From Brevibacillus porteri (GTDB lineage: Bacteria > Bacillota > Bacilli > Brevibacillales > Brevibacillaceae): a stretch of DNA of 64,000 nt. The stretch's first letter is position 1. The number at the start of each line of letters is the position of its first letter. The notes beneath the pieces were generated by a model that made no database searches, was not told the origin of the DNA, and saw only the letters and a program-made list of their open reading frames with translations. Both the position numbers and the translations under genes were made by a program. Positions 51,589-59,707 of this stretch are shown here, one piece after another. The DNA lies in the NCBI RefSeq assembly GCF_003013475.1, contig NZ_PXZO01000025.1, positions 62,001 through 126,000 on the forward strand. The letters run 5' to 3'.

Positions 51589-52746
51589 ATGCAAAAAGTA
51601 GAATTGATCGCTACGGCGACTTTTGGTTTGGAATCAGTAGTAGCAGAAGAAGTAAAGGCACTCGGATACGGTCCGGTACAAGTGGAAAACGGCAAGGTAA
51701 CGTTCACCGCAGATATTTCTGCGATTCCCCGCACAAATTTGTGGTTACGAACTGCCGACCGCGTGCGTCTTAAGATAGGGGAGTTCAAAGCGACTACGTT
51801 TGACGAGCTGTTTGAACAGACAAAAGCACTGCCGTGGGCCGATTGGATCACAGAGGATGGGACGTTTCCAGTGGAAGGGAAATCGGTCAAATCTACCTTG
51901 TTCAGTGTGCCGGATTGCCAAGCGATCGTGAAAAAAGCAGTGGTAGAAAGTCTGAAAAAGACCTACAAGCGCGAGTGGTTCGATGAGCAAGGGCCGCTGT
52001 ACAAGATCGAGGTGGCACTTCTCAAGGATGTGGCGACGCTGACGATTGATACGTCAGGACCGGGCCTGCACAAGCGCGGCTACCGGGAATTGATCGGACA
52101 AGCGCCACTGAAGGAAACCATGGCTGCGGCGATGATTATGCTGTCTCGCTGGAAGCCTGATCGGGTATTCATGGACCCATTCTGTGGTTCGGGTACACTT
52201 CCGATTGAGGCGGCGCTGATCGGACAAAACATCGCTCCGGGGATGAATCGGGAATTCGTTTCCGAGACGTGGCCTATCATTCCGAAAACAGCTTGGCGTG
52301 AAGCGCGCGCAGAGACCCATGATTTGGCTCGTTATGATCAAAAGCTGGAGATTATCGGGACAGATATGGATGACGAGATCTTGAAAATTGCCCGCCACAA
52401 CGCCACTGAGGCCGGTGTAGATGACCTGATTCATTTTCAACGCATGGATGTGAGGGATGTGCGGACCAAGCGCAAGTACGGCTACTTGATTTGCAACCCA
52501 CCTTATGGGGAGCGCTTGGGAGAATGGAAGCAGGTTGCCAAGATGTATGGCGAAATGGGGGAAACCTTTGCTGCCATGGATACGTGGTCTTTCTATGTTA
52601 TTACGTCCGATGAACAGTTTGAGGAGCATTTTGGTCGTACAGCAAGCAAAAAGCGCAAGCTCTACAACGGAAATATCAAGGTAGATTACTATCAGTTTTT
52701 CGGACCTAGACCGCCGCGTGGGCCAATGGTTACCCCGACCGAATAG
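51589..52746 (+). CDS. THUMP-domain class I rRNA methyltransferase (RlmL/YpsC-type)
   Basis: 385 residues from ATG 51589, AGGAG upstream; a longer in-frame start adds 12 non-conserved residues. An N-terminal THUMP RNA-binding region (ATATFGLESVVAEEVKALGY; TFDELFEQTKALPWADWI) leads to the methyltransferase fold: FMDPFCGSGTLPIEAAL (SAM motif I, ~ residue 200), ICNPPYGERLGEW (catalytic NPPY, ~ residue 305). It should methylate N2 of a guanine in 23S rRNA or a similar target. Single gene. Confidence 0.92.
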   Translation: MQKVELIATATFGLESVVAEEVKALGYGPVQVENGKVTFTADISAIPRTNLWLRTADRVRLKIGEFKATTFDELFEQTKALPWADWITEDGTFPVEGKSVKSTLFSVPDCQAIVKKAVVESLKKTYKREWFDEQGPLYKIEVALLKDVATLTIDTSGPGLHKRGYRELIGQAPLKETMAAAMIMLSRWKPDRVFMDPFCGSGTLPIEAALIGQNIAPGMNREFVSETWPIIPKTAWREARAETHDLARYDQKLEIIGTDMDDEILKIARHNATEAGVDDLIHFQRMDVRDVRTKRKYGYLICNPPYGERLGEWKQVAKMYGEMGETFAAMDTWSFYVITSDEQFEEHFGRTASKKRKLYNGNIKVDYYQFFGPRPPRGPMVTPTE

Positions 52747-52756
52747 ACATAAGAGT

Positions 52757-52787
52757 ATTGTTCAAAGATGACTTTTTGAACTACCTC
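52757..52787. repeat. Family A repeat remnant
   Basis: TTGTTCAAAGATGACTTTTTGAAC keeps the left edge (GTTGTTCAAA) fused to the right edge (GACTTTTTGAAC) of the family A repeat, as if the middle were deleted. It lies between the methyltransferase stop and the SLH gene. Confidence 0.5.
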
Positions 52788-52820
52788 TAAAGAAGGGGCA
52801 TAATTGGAGGAGAAAATGCA

Positions 52821-55556
52821 ATGAGCAAGAGTAGATTCGGGAGCAGAATGCTGGCTGCGCTATTGGCAGCGACGACATTACTGGTCCAAAGCACGCCGTT
52901 GACTCATGCTGCGACAGAGCCAGAGAAACCGGCGGTGGAGAGCGAGAAACCAGCAGACCAGACCAAGAAGCTGGAAGATCAGTTCAAAAAACAAGAAGAA
53001 GCGCAGACGGAGTTTACGGATTTGGGCAACAGCTACGCCAGTAAAGCCGTAACCAGACTTGCAGCCCTTCATATGATCAGTGGTCAGGGAGAAAACCGCT
53101 TTAACCCGCAAAACACGATTTCTAGACAGGATATTGCAGTGCTTTTGACAAAAGTAATCGGTCTTCAACCAACAGAAATCGACGATGCCGCTTTTGAAGA
53201 TGTACCATTGGAAAGTCCTTATGCACCGTACGTATATGGACTCTCTGAGTTGGGTGTGATGAACGGTAGAAGTGAGCACACGATGGGTGCTCTAGACCCG
53301 CTTACACGACAAGAGCTGGCTGTCATGCTGTCTCGCTTGATGAAAGAGGGCGCTGTGACCAAAGTGGCAGGTCAGACCCCTGTTGCATACAGCGATGAAG
53401 AAGAATTCGCCGATTACGCCAAAACGGCCGTGGAAGAAGTGACGAATCAGCGCTGGATGCAAGGTGCAGGCGGCAAGTTTAATCCGACAGGTACTGTCAC
53501 GCGTGCAGAGGCTGCTGTGATCGCTGAGCGCGCCTTGGATGCACGCTACCAGCAAGCAGAACAGGTGAAATACAAGGTAGATGTAGAGCGGCTGAGTTTG
53601 GCTGCTGGCACGAGCCAACGCTTGAAGGTAAGCAGCATCGGCGGAGATGATCTGCCTTTTACACCTATTTTCGCTTTTGATCGTCCCGAGCTGGGAGCCG
53701 TTTCGGCTGACGGAACCTTTGTTGCTGGTCCTACAGCAGGAAAAGGAAATCTCACGGTGACAGTCGGCTACAAAACGACGACGATTCCCGTTGAGATCAA
53801 GGACGCTGGTAAGCCAGCTGTCGAAAAGGTAGAGGACACGCCAAAGACTACGCCGGTGACTTCCTCCAATGAATCGGCAACGAAAGTCGATGAAAGTAAG
53901 ACGGTAGTAGAGGGAGAAAAGCCAGACGCAGACACCGGAACAACAGAAACGGATGCAACGAAGCCTGCTGATCCAGAAGAAGAGGCGAAAGAGCCAGCAG
54001 AGAAGGACGAACTGGTCAATATCGCACCAGGCAGTTATACATCGGTTACTACTTTTGGAGCGCCAGACTCGTATTTCCAAGAGCTGGAGAAGCAGTATCC
54101 GGGTCCAGTAGGCGGACTTGTTACGCCTACAGAAGACTGGACGGGATACCACCGTCAGTTTGGGCGCAAGGTGACCGTTGAGCTCGACGAGGCGAAGCCA
54201 TTGGAGAGAGTTGCGCTGACGTTTAAGCAACAGAAGACCTCGGGCATCACGATGCCAGAATACATGGAAGTCGAGGTATCTCGCGACGGGAAAGTGTGGT
54301 CGTATGCGGGAAGAGCCGTTCACGATGTTTCCGCCAAAGAGGACAAGCTGGTTACACGCACATTGAGCGTGACCTTGCCGGACGTCAACACCCGTTATGT
54401 CCGGGTATCTTTCCCGGTGAAAGTATTTACGTTCGCTCGCCAGCTGGAGGTATGGGCAAAAACGGATAGCGAGTGGAACAATGGCGCTGTCTTGTTGCCG
54501 CCACCAAACCCGGCAAAGCTGGAAGATGCCAAACAAGCAGGACGTCGTGTGGAAAATATGCTGCTCGCTTATACCGGAGAGCATGGCGAACTCGGGACAT
54601 GGACCAAAGAGGATTTCCTCCCGATGGTTGGTTACCGCACCGTAGATGGTTATATGCGTGACCAGATGTTTGACACGATTTTGTTCCTGCCGTATCAGAC
54701 GATTCCTGCTACGAAGGAAAGCTGGACAACGTATATGAATGATTTGTTCGGCTCGAATAAGCAGCTGGATGCTCTTAACCAAGCTATGCGGGAATACAAT
54801 CGCCTGCGCGGAACGCTGTATTCAACACCGACGCAGGAAAATGTTGTGTTGGCTCTGCCATATCCGAATGCCAGTCAGACCAATTTTGGCCAGCTGGATG
54901 AAAAGAAACCATCCCTTTCCTTCAACCCTGCGGGAATTGGGGAAGAGCAAGCGTATCAGAACCGCAAAGCTGCACTGGAATGGTACTTCCAGGAGCTCAT
55001 GAAGCGCTGGAACAAGGAAGGATACGCGTATCTGAAGCTGGAAGGAATCTATTGGTTCCATGAGCTGGTGGAGGATGGTGCACCGAAAGAACGTCAGCTG
55101 ATTCGTGACATGGGTAGCATGGTGCATGACGAGGCGCTGCGATACTATTGGATTCCGTATTTCGGTGCACCGGGAGTGTCCGAGTGGAAATCTCTTTATT
55201 TCGATAAGGCATTCCTGCAGCCGAGCTATTATAGCGACAAGCCGGTAGGAATTGACCGTATTCAAGGGGTGCTGGACGTCGTCAACAAGTACGACATGGA
55301 CATCGAGATCGAAGGCGACTGGAAGATGTACAATGATCCGAAGTTCTATCAGACCTACTACAATCAGTTAGTGGCCACCCACAAGCTGGGGATGGATAAA
55401 AACAACGTACACGCTTACTACTTCGGCTCCAAGACATTGCTAGAGTCTGTCAAGAGCACGGACCCTGTCAAGCGCGCCATCTATGAAGATACGTACAAAT
55501 GGATGCGCGGTCGTTTTGACAGAACGGAATTTTTCGAGGGCAGCGAGATGCCGTAG
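52821..55556 (+). CDS. S-layer-homology surface protein with DUF4855 domain
   Basis: 911 residues. Signal peptide (LLAATTLLVQSTPLTHAA, cleavage ~ residue 31), then three SLH domains (~66-112, ~126-172, ~190-238; e.g. ARLAALHMISGQGENRFNPQNTISRQD-like) that bind pyruvylated cell-wall polymer. A Big_2-type beta domain (~255-325) and a K/T/E/P-rich linker (~330-395) follow. The C-terminal ~500 residues match DUF4855 (YLQ-like NTIAPATKESWTTYMNDLF; NRKAALEWYFQELMKRW; GIYWFHELVEDGAPKERQL; WIPYFGAPGVSEW), a glycoside-hydrolase-like domain of unknown specificity. Probably a cell-surface glycan enzyme. Confidence 0.92.
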   Translation: MSKSRFGSRMLAALLAATTLLVQSTPLTHAATEPEKPAVESEKPADQTKKLEDQFKKQEEAQTEFTDLGNSYASKAVTRLAALHMISGQGENRFNPQNTISRQDIAVLLTKVIGLQPTEIDDAAFEDVPLESPYAPYVYGLSELGVMNGRSEHTMGALDPLTRQELAVMLSRLMKEGAVTKVAGQTPVAYSDEEEFADYAKTAVEEVTNQRWMQGAGGKFNPTGTVTRAEAAVIAERALDARYQQAEQVKYKVDVERLSLAAGTSQRLKVSSIGGDDLPFTPIFAFDRPELGAVSADGTFVAGPTAGKGNLTVTVGYKTTTIPVEIKDAGKPAVEKVEDTPKTTPVTSSNESATKVDESKTVVEGEKPDADTGTTETDATKPADPEEEAKEPAEKDELVNIAPGSYTSVTTFGAPDSYFQELEKQYPGPVGGLVTPTEDWTGYHRQFGRKVTVELDEAKPLERVALTFKQQKTSGITMPEYMEVEVSRDGKVWSYAGRAVHDVSAKEDKLVTRTLSVTLPDVNTRYVRVSFPVKVFTFARQLEVWAKTDSEWNNGAVLLPPPNPAKLEDAKQAGRRVENMLLAYTGEHGELGTWTKEDFLPMVGYRTVDGYMRDQMFDTILFLPYQTIPATKESWTTYMNDLFGSNKQLDALNQAMREYNRLRGTLYSTPTQENVVLALPYPNASQTNFGQLDEKKPSLSFNPAGIGEEQAYQNRKAALEWYFQELMKRWNKEGYAYLKLEGIYWFHELVEDGAPKERQLIRDMGSMVHDEALRYYWIPYFGAPGVSEWKSLYFDKAFLQPSYYSDKPVGIDRIQGVLDVVNKYDMDIEIEGDWKMYNDPKFYQTYYNQLVATHKLGMDKNNVHAYYFGSKTLLESVKSTDPVKRAIYEDTYKWMRGRFDRTEFFEGSEMP

Positions 55557-55566
55557 TGAATGGAAA

Positions 55567-55610
55567 AGAGTCTGTTTCCCGCTTTGTGGGGAGACAGACT
55601 CTTTTTTTTA
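55567..55610. terminator. Terminator of the SLH gene
   Basis: AGAGTCTGT and ACAGACTCT stem followed by TTTTTTTT. Confidence 0.9.
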
Positions 55611-55611
55611 T

Positions 55612-56259
55612 CTAAAGCGGATGGGCAGACTTTCGCCCAATCGTTTTCCTATAGATCTCCACCAGTTCCTCCAGGATCATTTCTTTCGTCGCATGTAGAA
55701 GCGGACTCGGATGGTAGTAATCGATTCCCTTGGGGCAAGGCTTGCCAAAAGTCGGTATCCCTGCTGCTGCGATCCGTTGTTTCCACAGTTTCTTGAGCGA
55801 AGAAAAATGCTGCCAGGAATGGTGATGTGAAAGCCCCCACCCCAGCAGGAGCCACGGATGCTTTTGCAGTTCCTGCGTAGATACGAGCTGAGCCGCAAGC
55901 GTCGTTTCTTTCTCGTGAATGAGCTGCTCGAAATGAGAAATGGCACTCACGGCAGCTGCATTTTGTACGGAAAACAGGTTGTACATATGGAATCTGCCTG
56001 CCAATGCCCGCTTTCCGTAGATTGCCTCCACCAGCCGGATCAATTGTCGCATGGTGGGATCGAGTGTGGTTTGACCTATGACGCTATGACCGGGAGCAGG
56101 TCTTTCACGAAAAAGCTTGGCACTACCAGGGTTCAGTAAGAGACAGCTCCCAAGAGAACGATGCCCCTCTGAATACGCTCCCCATTGAAGATAGGTAGAA
56201 GTTCGGTAGACGATTCCTCGATGTTCTCTAAATGTAGCAAAGGCATTCGGCTGGTTTAT
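55612..56259 (-). CDS. DUF1643-like hypothetical protein with non-standard start
   Basis: About 215 residues if translation starts at ATA 56259, eight bases after a strong AGGAGG. The frame continues back to a TAG at 56281-56283 without any ATG, GTG or TTG; the first ATG (56052) would lose 69 residues that look genuine, including SLGSCLLLNPGSAKL and GQTTLDPTMRQLIRLVEAIYG, and the DUF1643-type N-P-S/G start. The later part has FHMYNLFSVQNAAAV and PWLLLGWGLSHH. DUF1643 function is unknown. Either a rare start codon is used, or the 5' end contains an uncorrected frameshift or a decayed start. Confidence 0.6.
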   Translation of the reverse strand: MNQPNAFATFREHRGIVYRTSTYLQWGAYSEGHRSLGSCLLLNPGSAKLFRERPAPGHSVIGQTTLDPTMRQLIRLVEAIYGKRALAGRFHMYNLFSVQNAAAVSAISHFEQLIHEKETTLAAQLVSTQELQKHPWLLLGWGLSHHHSWQHFSSLKKLWKQRIAAAGIPTFGKPCPKGIDYYHPSPLLHATKEMILEELVEIYRKTIGRKSAHPL

Positions 56260-56337
56260 AACGATCCCCTCCTGGTCAAGCTATCTATGACTCATTTATA
56301 TGAGAGGAGGAGATTTGGTAGAACGATATGCTCTACT

Positions 56338-57585
56338 CTAGCTACTCTTGCTAACTTCTTTGGCACCAATCATCCGGAACAAAATGATATACAGATAGGC
56401 ACTGACTAAGGTAAAGCCCAGGATGACACCGAATACACCAACAGGTGCGAGCCATTGGGATAGTCCGATCGTCAGGGGAGCGAAGAAGCGACCAATGGAG
56501 AACTGGAGCGAAGAAGCTCCCATGTACTGACCGCGCGCATCCTCCGGCGAGTATTTACTGATGAAGCTCTGGGCGACTGGTGTGCGCATCAGCTCGCCGA
56601 ATGTCAAAATCGCCATACAGCCGAACAGGAGCCAGATATTCGTCGTAAAGGCCATCAAGAACAGGCCGAGACCGAATAAGATGGAGGAGATGACGAGGCT
56701 GTTGCGATCACTCCAGTTTTCGAACCAGCGTGTGACTGGCAGTGTAAACAGAACCACCAAAAAACCATTTAAGGCCATGAGCCAGCCGAATGCGCTGGTT
56801 CCCCCGACAGAATAAGTCCAATTGCCCCAAGAAAATAATGCTTGTTGCATGACATGCTCTTTGACATACAACGCCATGTAAATATCCAATTGCATGAATC
56901 CAATGGCGATCAAAATCCCTGCGCCAATGTACAGGGCAAATGCTTTATCTCGGAAAATAATGGCGTAACTCTTGAATTGCTGAATCAGGGAAAAACGCTC
57001 CTTTGCCTTCTCCTGACGGACGTGTTCAGGCAGCGTTTCTTTGATCAGGAAAAAGACGGCAATCGCAAAAAGCAACTCAACGATGGTACAGAACATTAAC
57101 AGCTGCGGACGGTAATGAACAAAAAAGACAGAACCCAATACGGGACCCGCAACCACCCCGATGTTCATCGCTGTGTAAAAGGTAGCAAAGACAATTCTTC
57201 GATCTTCTTCTGTGGTCAAATCAGCCACCATGGCGGAGCTGGCAGGCCAGTAGAGAGCCCCAGCGATCCCGATCCCGATGAAGGCAATATAGTCGACCCA
57301 AGGGGACGGGGAGAAAGCAAACAGGGCAAACATCACGGTCGATGTACAGAGCGAGAGCAGCATGGTGAACCTGCGACCTACCCGGTCAGCCAAATATCCG
57401 CCAAACAGGTTGGACAGCATCCCGAGCAGCGGTGGTACCATCAACAGAAGACCCGCTACATCCTTCCCAAACGTATCGCTAAAATAAATCGCCATAAACG
57501 GAAAGTACATCCAAAAGAAGGTGTGCGTAATCAATTCACCAAAGAGACGTACCTTCAAGTTAAGATCCCACGAACGCCAAATCAT
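56338..57585 (-). CDS. MFS multidrug-type transporter
   Basis: 415 residues, GGAGG upstream of ATG 57585. Twelve helices; motif A is recognisable in GGYLADRVGRRFTMLL (residues ~62-77), and APVTRW-like loops separate the two six-helix halves. Features are those of DHA1 efflux proteins (MdtG/YitG-like), which export drugs or metabolites in exchange for protons. A minus-strand terminator-like hairpin stands in its leader at 57656-57703. Confidence 0.88.
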   Translation of the reverse strand: MIWRSWDLNLKVRLFGELITHTFFWMYFPFMAIYFSDTFGKDVAGLLLMVPPLLGMLSNLFGGYLADRVGRRFTMLLSLCTSTVMFALFAFSPSPWVDYIAFIGIGIAGALYWPASSAMVADLTTEEDRRIVFATFYTAMNIGVVAGPVLGSVFFVHYRPQLLMFCTIVELLFAIAVFFLIKETLPEHVRQEKAKERFSLIQQFKSYAIIFRDKAFALYIGAGILIAIGFMQLDIYMALYVKEHVMQQALFSWGNWTYSVGGTSAFGWLMALNGFLVVLFTLPVTRWFENWSDRNSLVISSILFGLGLFLMAFTTNIWLLFGCMAILTFGELMRTPVAQSFISKYSPEDARGQYMGASSLQFSIGRFFAPLTIGLSQWLAPVGVFGVILGFTLVSAYLYIILFRMIGAKEVSKSS

Positions 57586-57655
57586 GACACGAATTCCTCC
57601 ATTCTATTTCTGCAGGTGCTTTGACCTCGATTCTCTTCTTGGAAAAATTCCACGT

Positions 57656-57703
57656 AAAAAAGCGCAAACGGGGTAGAGACAATGCTCTTCCGCTTGCGCT
57701 TTA
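57656..57703 (-). terminator. Terminator-like hairpin in the MFS leader (possible attenuator)
   Basis: On the minus strand AAAGCGCAAGCGG pairs with CCGTTTGCGCTTT followed by a run of seven U. It sits only ~72 bases before the MFS start, so transcription of the transporter either begins after it or reads through it conditionally. Confidence 0.6.
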
Positions 57704-57774
57704 TCAAACGATACAAGGGTGGCGGGAAATAACCAGTTCAACGGGGTACAAAAGAGAGACGGTTATATACCTTT

Positions 57775-57985
57775 AATTTTAGGTACAGTAAACCGACTGT
57801 TCACCCAAGAACATGGCCCGCAATTCATATCGGGAAAAAGACGGAAGCGGTTCAGGCATCCTGCAGCTTCTAGCTTTTGAAAGGGTTGTAAGAGGCAGTG
57901 CCCCTTAGCAGAGGCCCCACCTAAGCGAAGATAACTACAGAAAACACCATGAACTCAGCACTCCCGTCTTTCAAATTTTTTACAT
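57775..57985 (+). ncRNA. Candidate structured non-coding RNA (unidentified class)
   Basis: The ~210-nt stretch lacks a convincing ORF but is dense in pairing. AAAGACGG (57837-57844) pairs with CCGTCTTT (57964-57971), enclosing a ~120-nt multi-branch region with an AAGAGGC/GCCCCTT hairpin. A CCCG/CGGG hairpin (57817-57834) precedes the closing helix and a U-run (57976-57981) ends it, so the closing helix may double as terminator. Length and overall style are reminiscent of the raiA-motif type of Firmicute RNA, but I could not match it to a known class with confidence. The remaining 57986-58154 is the AT-rich leader of the aminopeptidase gene. Confidence 0.5.
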
Positions 57986-58154
57986 AGGTAAACTCTTGTT
58001 GATTAGAATACTCGAAATCGTCGAATTTATGCAAGATAATTTTTTGGTTTTTTTTGAATAGTACCAAGAACATCGAGAATTGAAAAAGGTACCTTCATTC
58101 GGTAAAATATTTTTTAACAATAACCAATCATGTTAGGAATGTGGGGGATATCGC

Positions 58155-59267
58155 ATGCTGGATGCACGCATCGTTAAGCTGGCTACAAATTTGCTGAGCC
58201 ATTCTGTACGCCTGAAGGAAAAAGAAAGCTTGTTGATTGAAGTTCGTGGCGAGGGTCACGCTTTGGCAAAAGAATTGGTTAAGCAGGCGTATGACTTGGG
58301 AGCTTATCCGTTCGTACGGATTATTGACCCGTCTATCCAACGTGAGCTGATGCTCGGTGCAAGTGCAGAGCGTGCGACTCATTTGGCGAGATGGGAAGAG
58401 CCAATGTACAAAGATTTGGATACATATATCGTCATCAATGGTCCGTCCAACGACAGTGAGATGGCCGATGTCCCGGTAGAGCGTCGTCGTGCACACCAAA
58501 GTGTGATGCAAGAATTGAATGACTACCTGACCAACAATGTACGCTGGACACTGCTCAACTACCCGACCACGGCTTTGGCGCAAAATGCCAACATGTCTAC
58601 CGTTGCTTTTGAAGATTTTTATTTTGACGTATGTTCCGTTGACTATAAAAAGATGCACGAAGCCTTTTTGCCTTTGCAGCAATTGATGGATCGCACGGAC
58701 AAAGTGCGTCTTGTTGGACCTGGAACAGATCTTCAATTTTCAATCAAGGACATCCCTAGTATCATTTGCTCCGGGCTTCGCAACATTCCAGACGGCGAGA
58801 TTTTTACAGCCCCAGTGCGTAACTCCGTGAATGGAACCATTACGTACAACGCAGCAACAAGCTACATGGGCACGAAATTCGAAAATGTGTGCCTGAAGTT
58901 TGTAGACGGAAAAATCGTCGAGGCGACTTCTAACAACACCGAGAGACTCAACGAAATTTTTGATACGGACGAAGGAGCGCGCTACATCGGGGAATTCGCA
59001 ATTGGTGTGCATCCGTACATCCTGCACCCAATGAATGATATCTTGTTCGATGAAAAAATTGCGGGCAGCTTCCACTTCACACCAGGACGTGCATACGACA
59101 ACGCAGATAACGGCAACCGCAGCCAAATCCACTGGGATATGGTAAACATCCAACGTCCCGAGTATGGCGGCGGAGAAATCTGGTTTGATGATGTGCTGAT
59201 TCGCAAAGACGGTTTGTTCGTTTTGCCAGAGCTGCAAGGACTCAATCCGGAAAACTTAAAAGGGTAA
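58155..59267 (+). CDS. M29 family aminopeptidase
   Basis: 370 residues. Thermophilic aminopeptidase (AmpS) family marks: NLLSHSVRLKEKESLLIEVRGEGHALAKELVKQAYDLGA at the start, NIPDGEIFTAPVRNSVNGTI (the first metal Glu), GEFAIGVHPYI and AGSFHFTPGRAYDNADNGNRSQIHWDMV (His/Asp metal ligands near residues 308-330), and a terminal GGGEIWFDDVLIRKDGLFVLPEL. It binds two metal ions (Co or Zn) and removes N-terminal residues in the cytoplasm. Monocistronic, terminator at 59278. Confidence 0.92.
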   Translation: MLDARIVKLATNLLSHSVRLKEKESLLIEVRGEGHALAKELVKQAYDLGAYPFVRIIDPSIQRELMLGASAERATHLARWEEPMYKDLDTYIVINGPSNDSEMADVPVERRRAHQSVMQELNDYLTNNVRWTLLNYPTTALAQNANMSTVAFEDFYFDVCSVDYKKMHEAFLPLQQLMDRTDKVRLVGPGTDLQFSIKDIPSIICSGLRNIPDGEIFTAPVRNSVNGTITYNAATSYMGTKFENVCLKFVDGKIVEATSNNTERLNEIFDTDEGARYIGEFAIGVHPYILHPMNDILFDEKIAGSFHFTPGRAYDNADNGNRSQIHWDMVNIQRPEYGGGEIWFDDVLIRKDGLFVLPELQGLNPENLKG

Positions 59268-59277
59268 GTTAACAGGG

Positions 59278-59304
59278 CCATCATGCTTAGCATGGTGGTT
59301 TTTT
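59278..59304 (+). terminator. Aminopeptidase gene terminator
   Basis: CCATCATGC and GCATGGTGG stem with loop TTA and TTTTTT, 11 bases after the stop. Confidence 0.9.
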
Positions 59305-59331
59305 CACATTTTAACGTAGCTGTCGATGAGG

Positions 59332-59428
59332 GAAGAAGCGCATTTCCAGTCTACGCTTCGGCCTACGCCCTGCAAGGGGGGATTGACAGTTCGCTCCAGA
59401 GGCGCTTGGACTGGAAATCCGCTTCTTC
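59332..59428 (-). repeat. Nested inverted-repeat element, family X, copy 3 (short form)
   Basis: A 20-bp inverted repeat with one mismatch, GAAGAAGCGCATTTCCAGTC (59332-59351) and its partner at 59409-59428. Read on the minus strand, the conserved family motif appears between the arms as TGGAGCGAACTGTCAATC (59381-59398), followed by a C-run as in copy 2. The separate inner stem of the other copies is missing. Confidence 0.7.
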
Positions 59429-59540
59429 CTACGGAGCTTTTGGTTAACTTCTTGAAGCTACTGATTTTGTTATCCTAGCCCCCTGAATATCAACCAAAAC
59501 GCTCTAAAAGCACGAAGCAAACACAAGCTGTCCGTAAGCA

Positions 59541-59609
59541 CTGTCACATGTCTGGAAGGAGACCGCCCGAACGAAGAGAGGATACAGGCGACTGGAAGAC
59601 ATGTGGCAG
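59541..59609. repeat. Long-armed inverted repeat upstream of the pseudouridine synthase gene
   Basis: CTGTCACATGTCT (59541-59553) and AGACATGTGGCAG (59597-59609), 13-bp arms with one G-U pair, loop 43 bases. No protein support in this stretch; it may be a leader structure. Confidence 0.5.
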
Positions 59610-59707
59610 GGCTTCCCCCCACCAAACGTAAGGGGACGACTACAGACGAGCATCTCTGGCATCCTTTTGCTACAATAAGAAAAAAGCATGGAACAGAGGG
59701 ATTAGAC

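Noticed and set aside
53292..54782. 496-codon minus-strand frame
   Set aside because: It lies entirely antisense to the SLH/DUF4855 gene and has the composition expected from the complement of a high-GC third-position gene.
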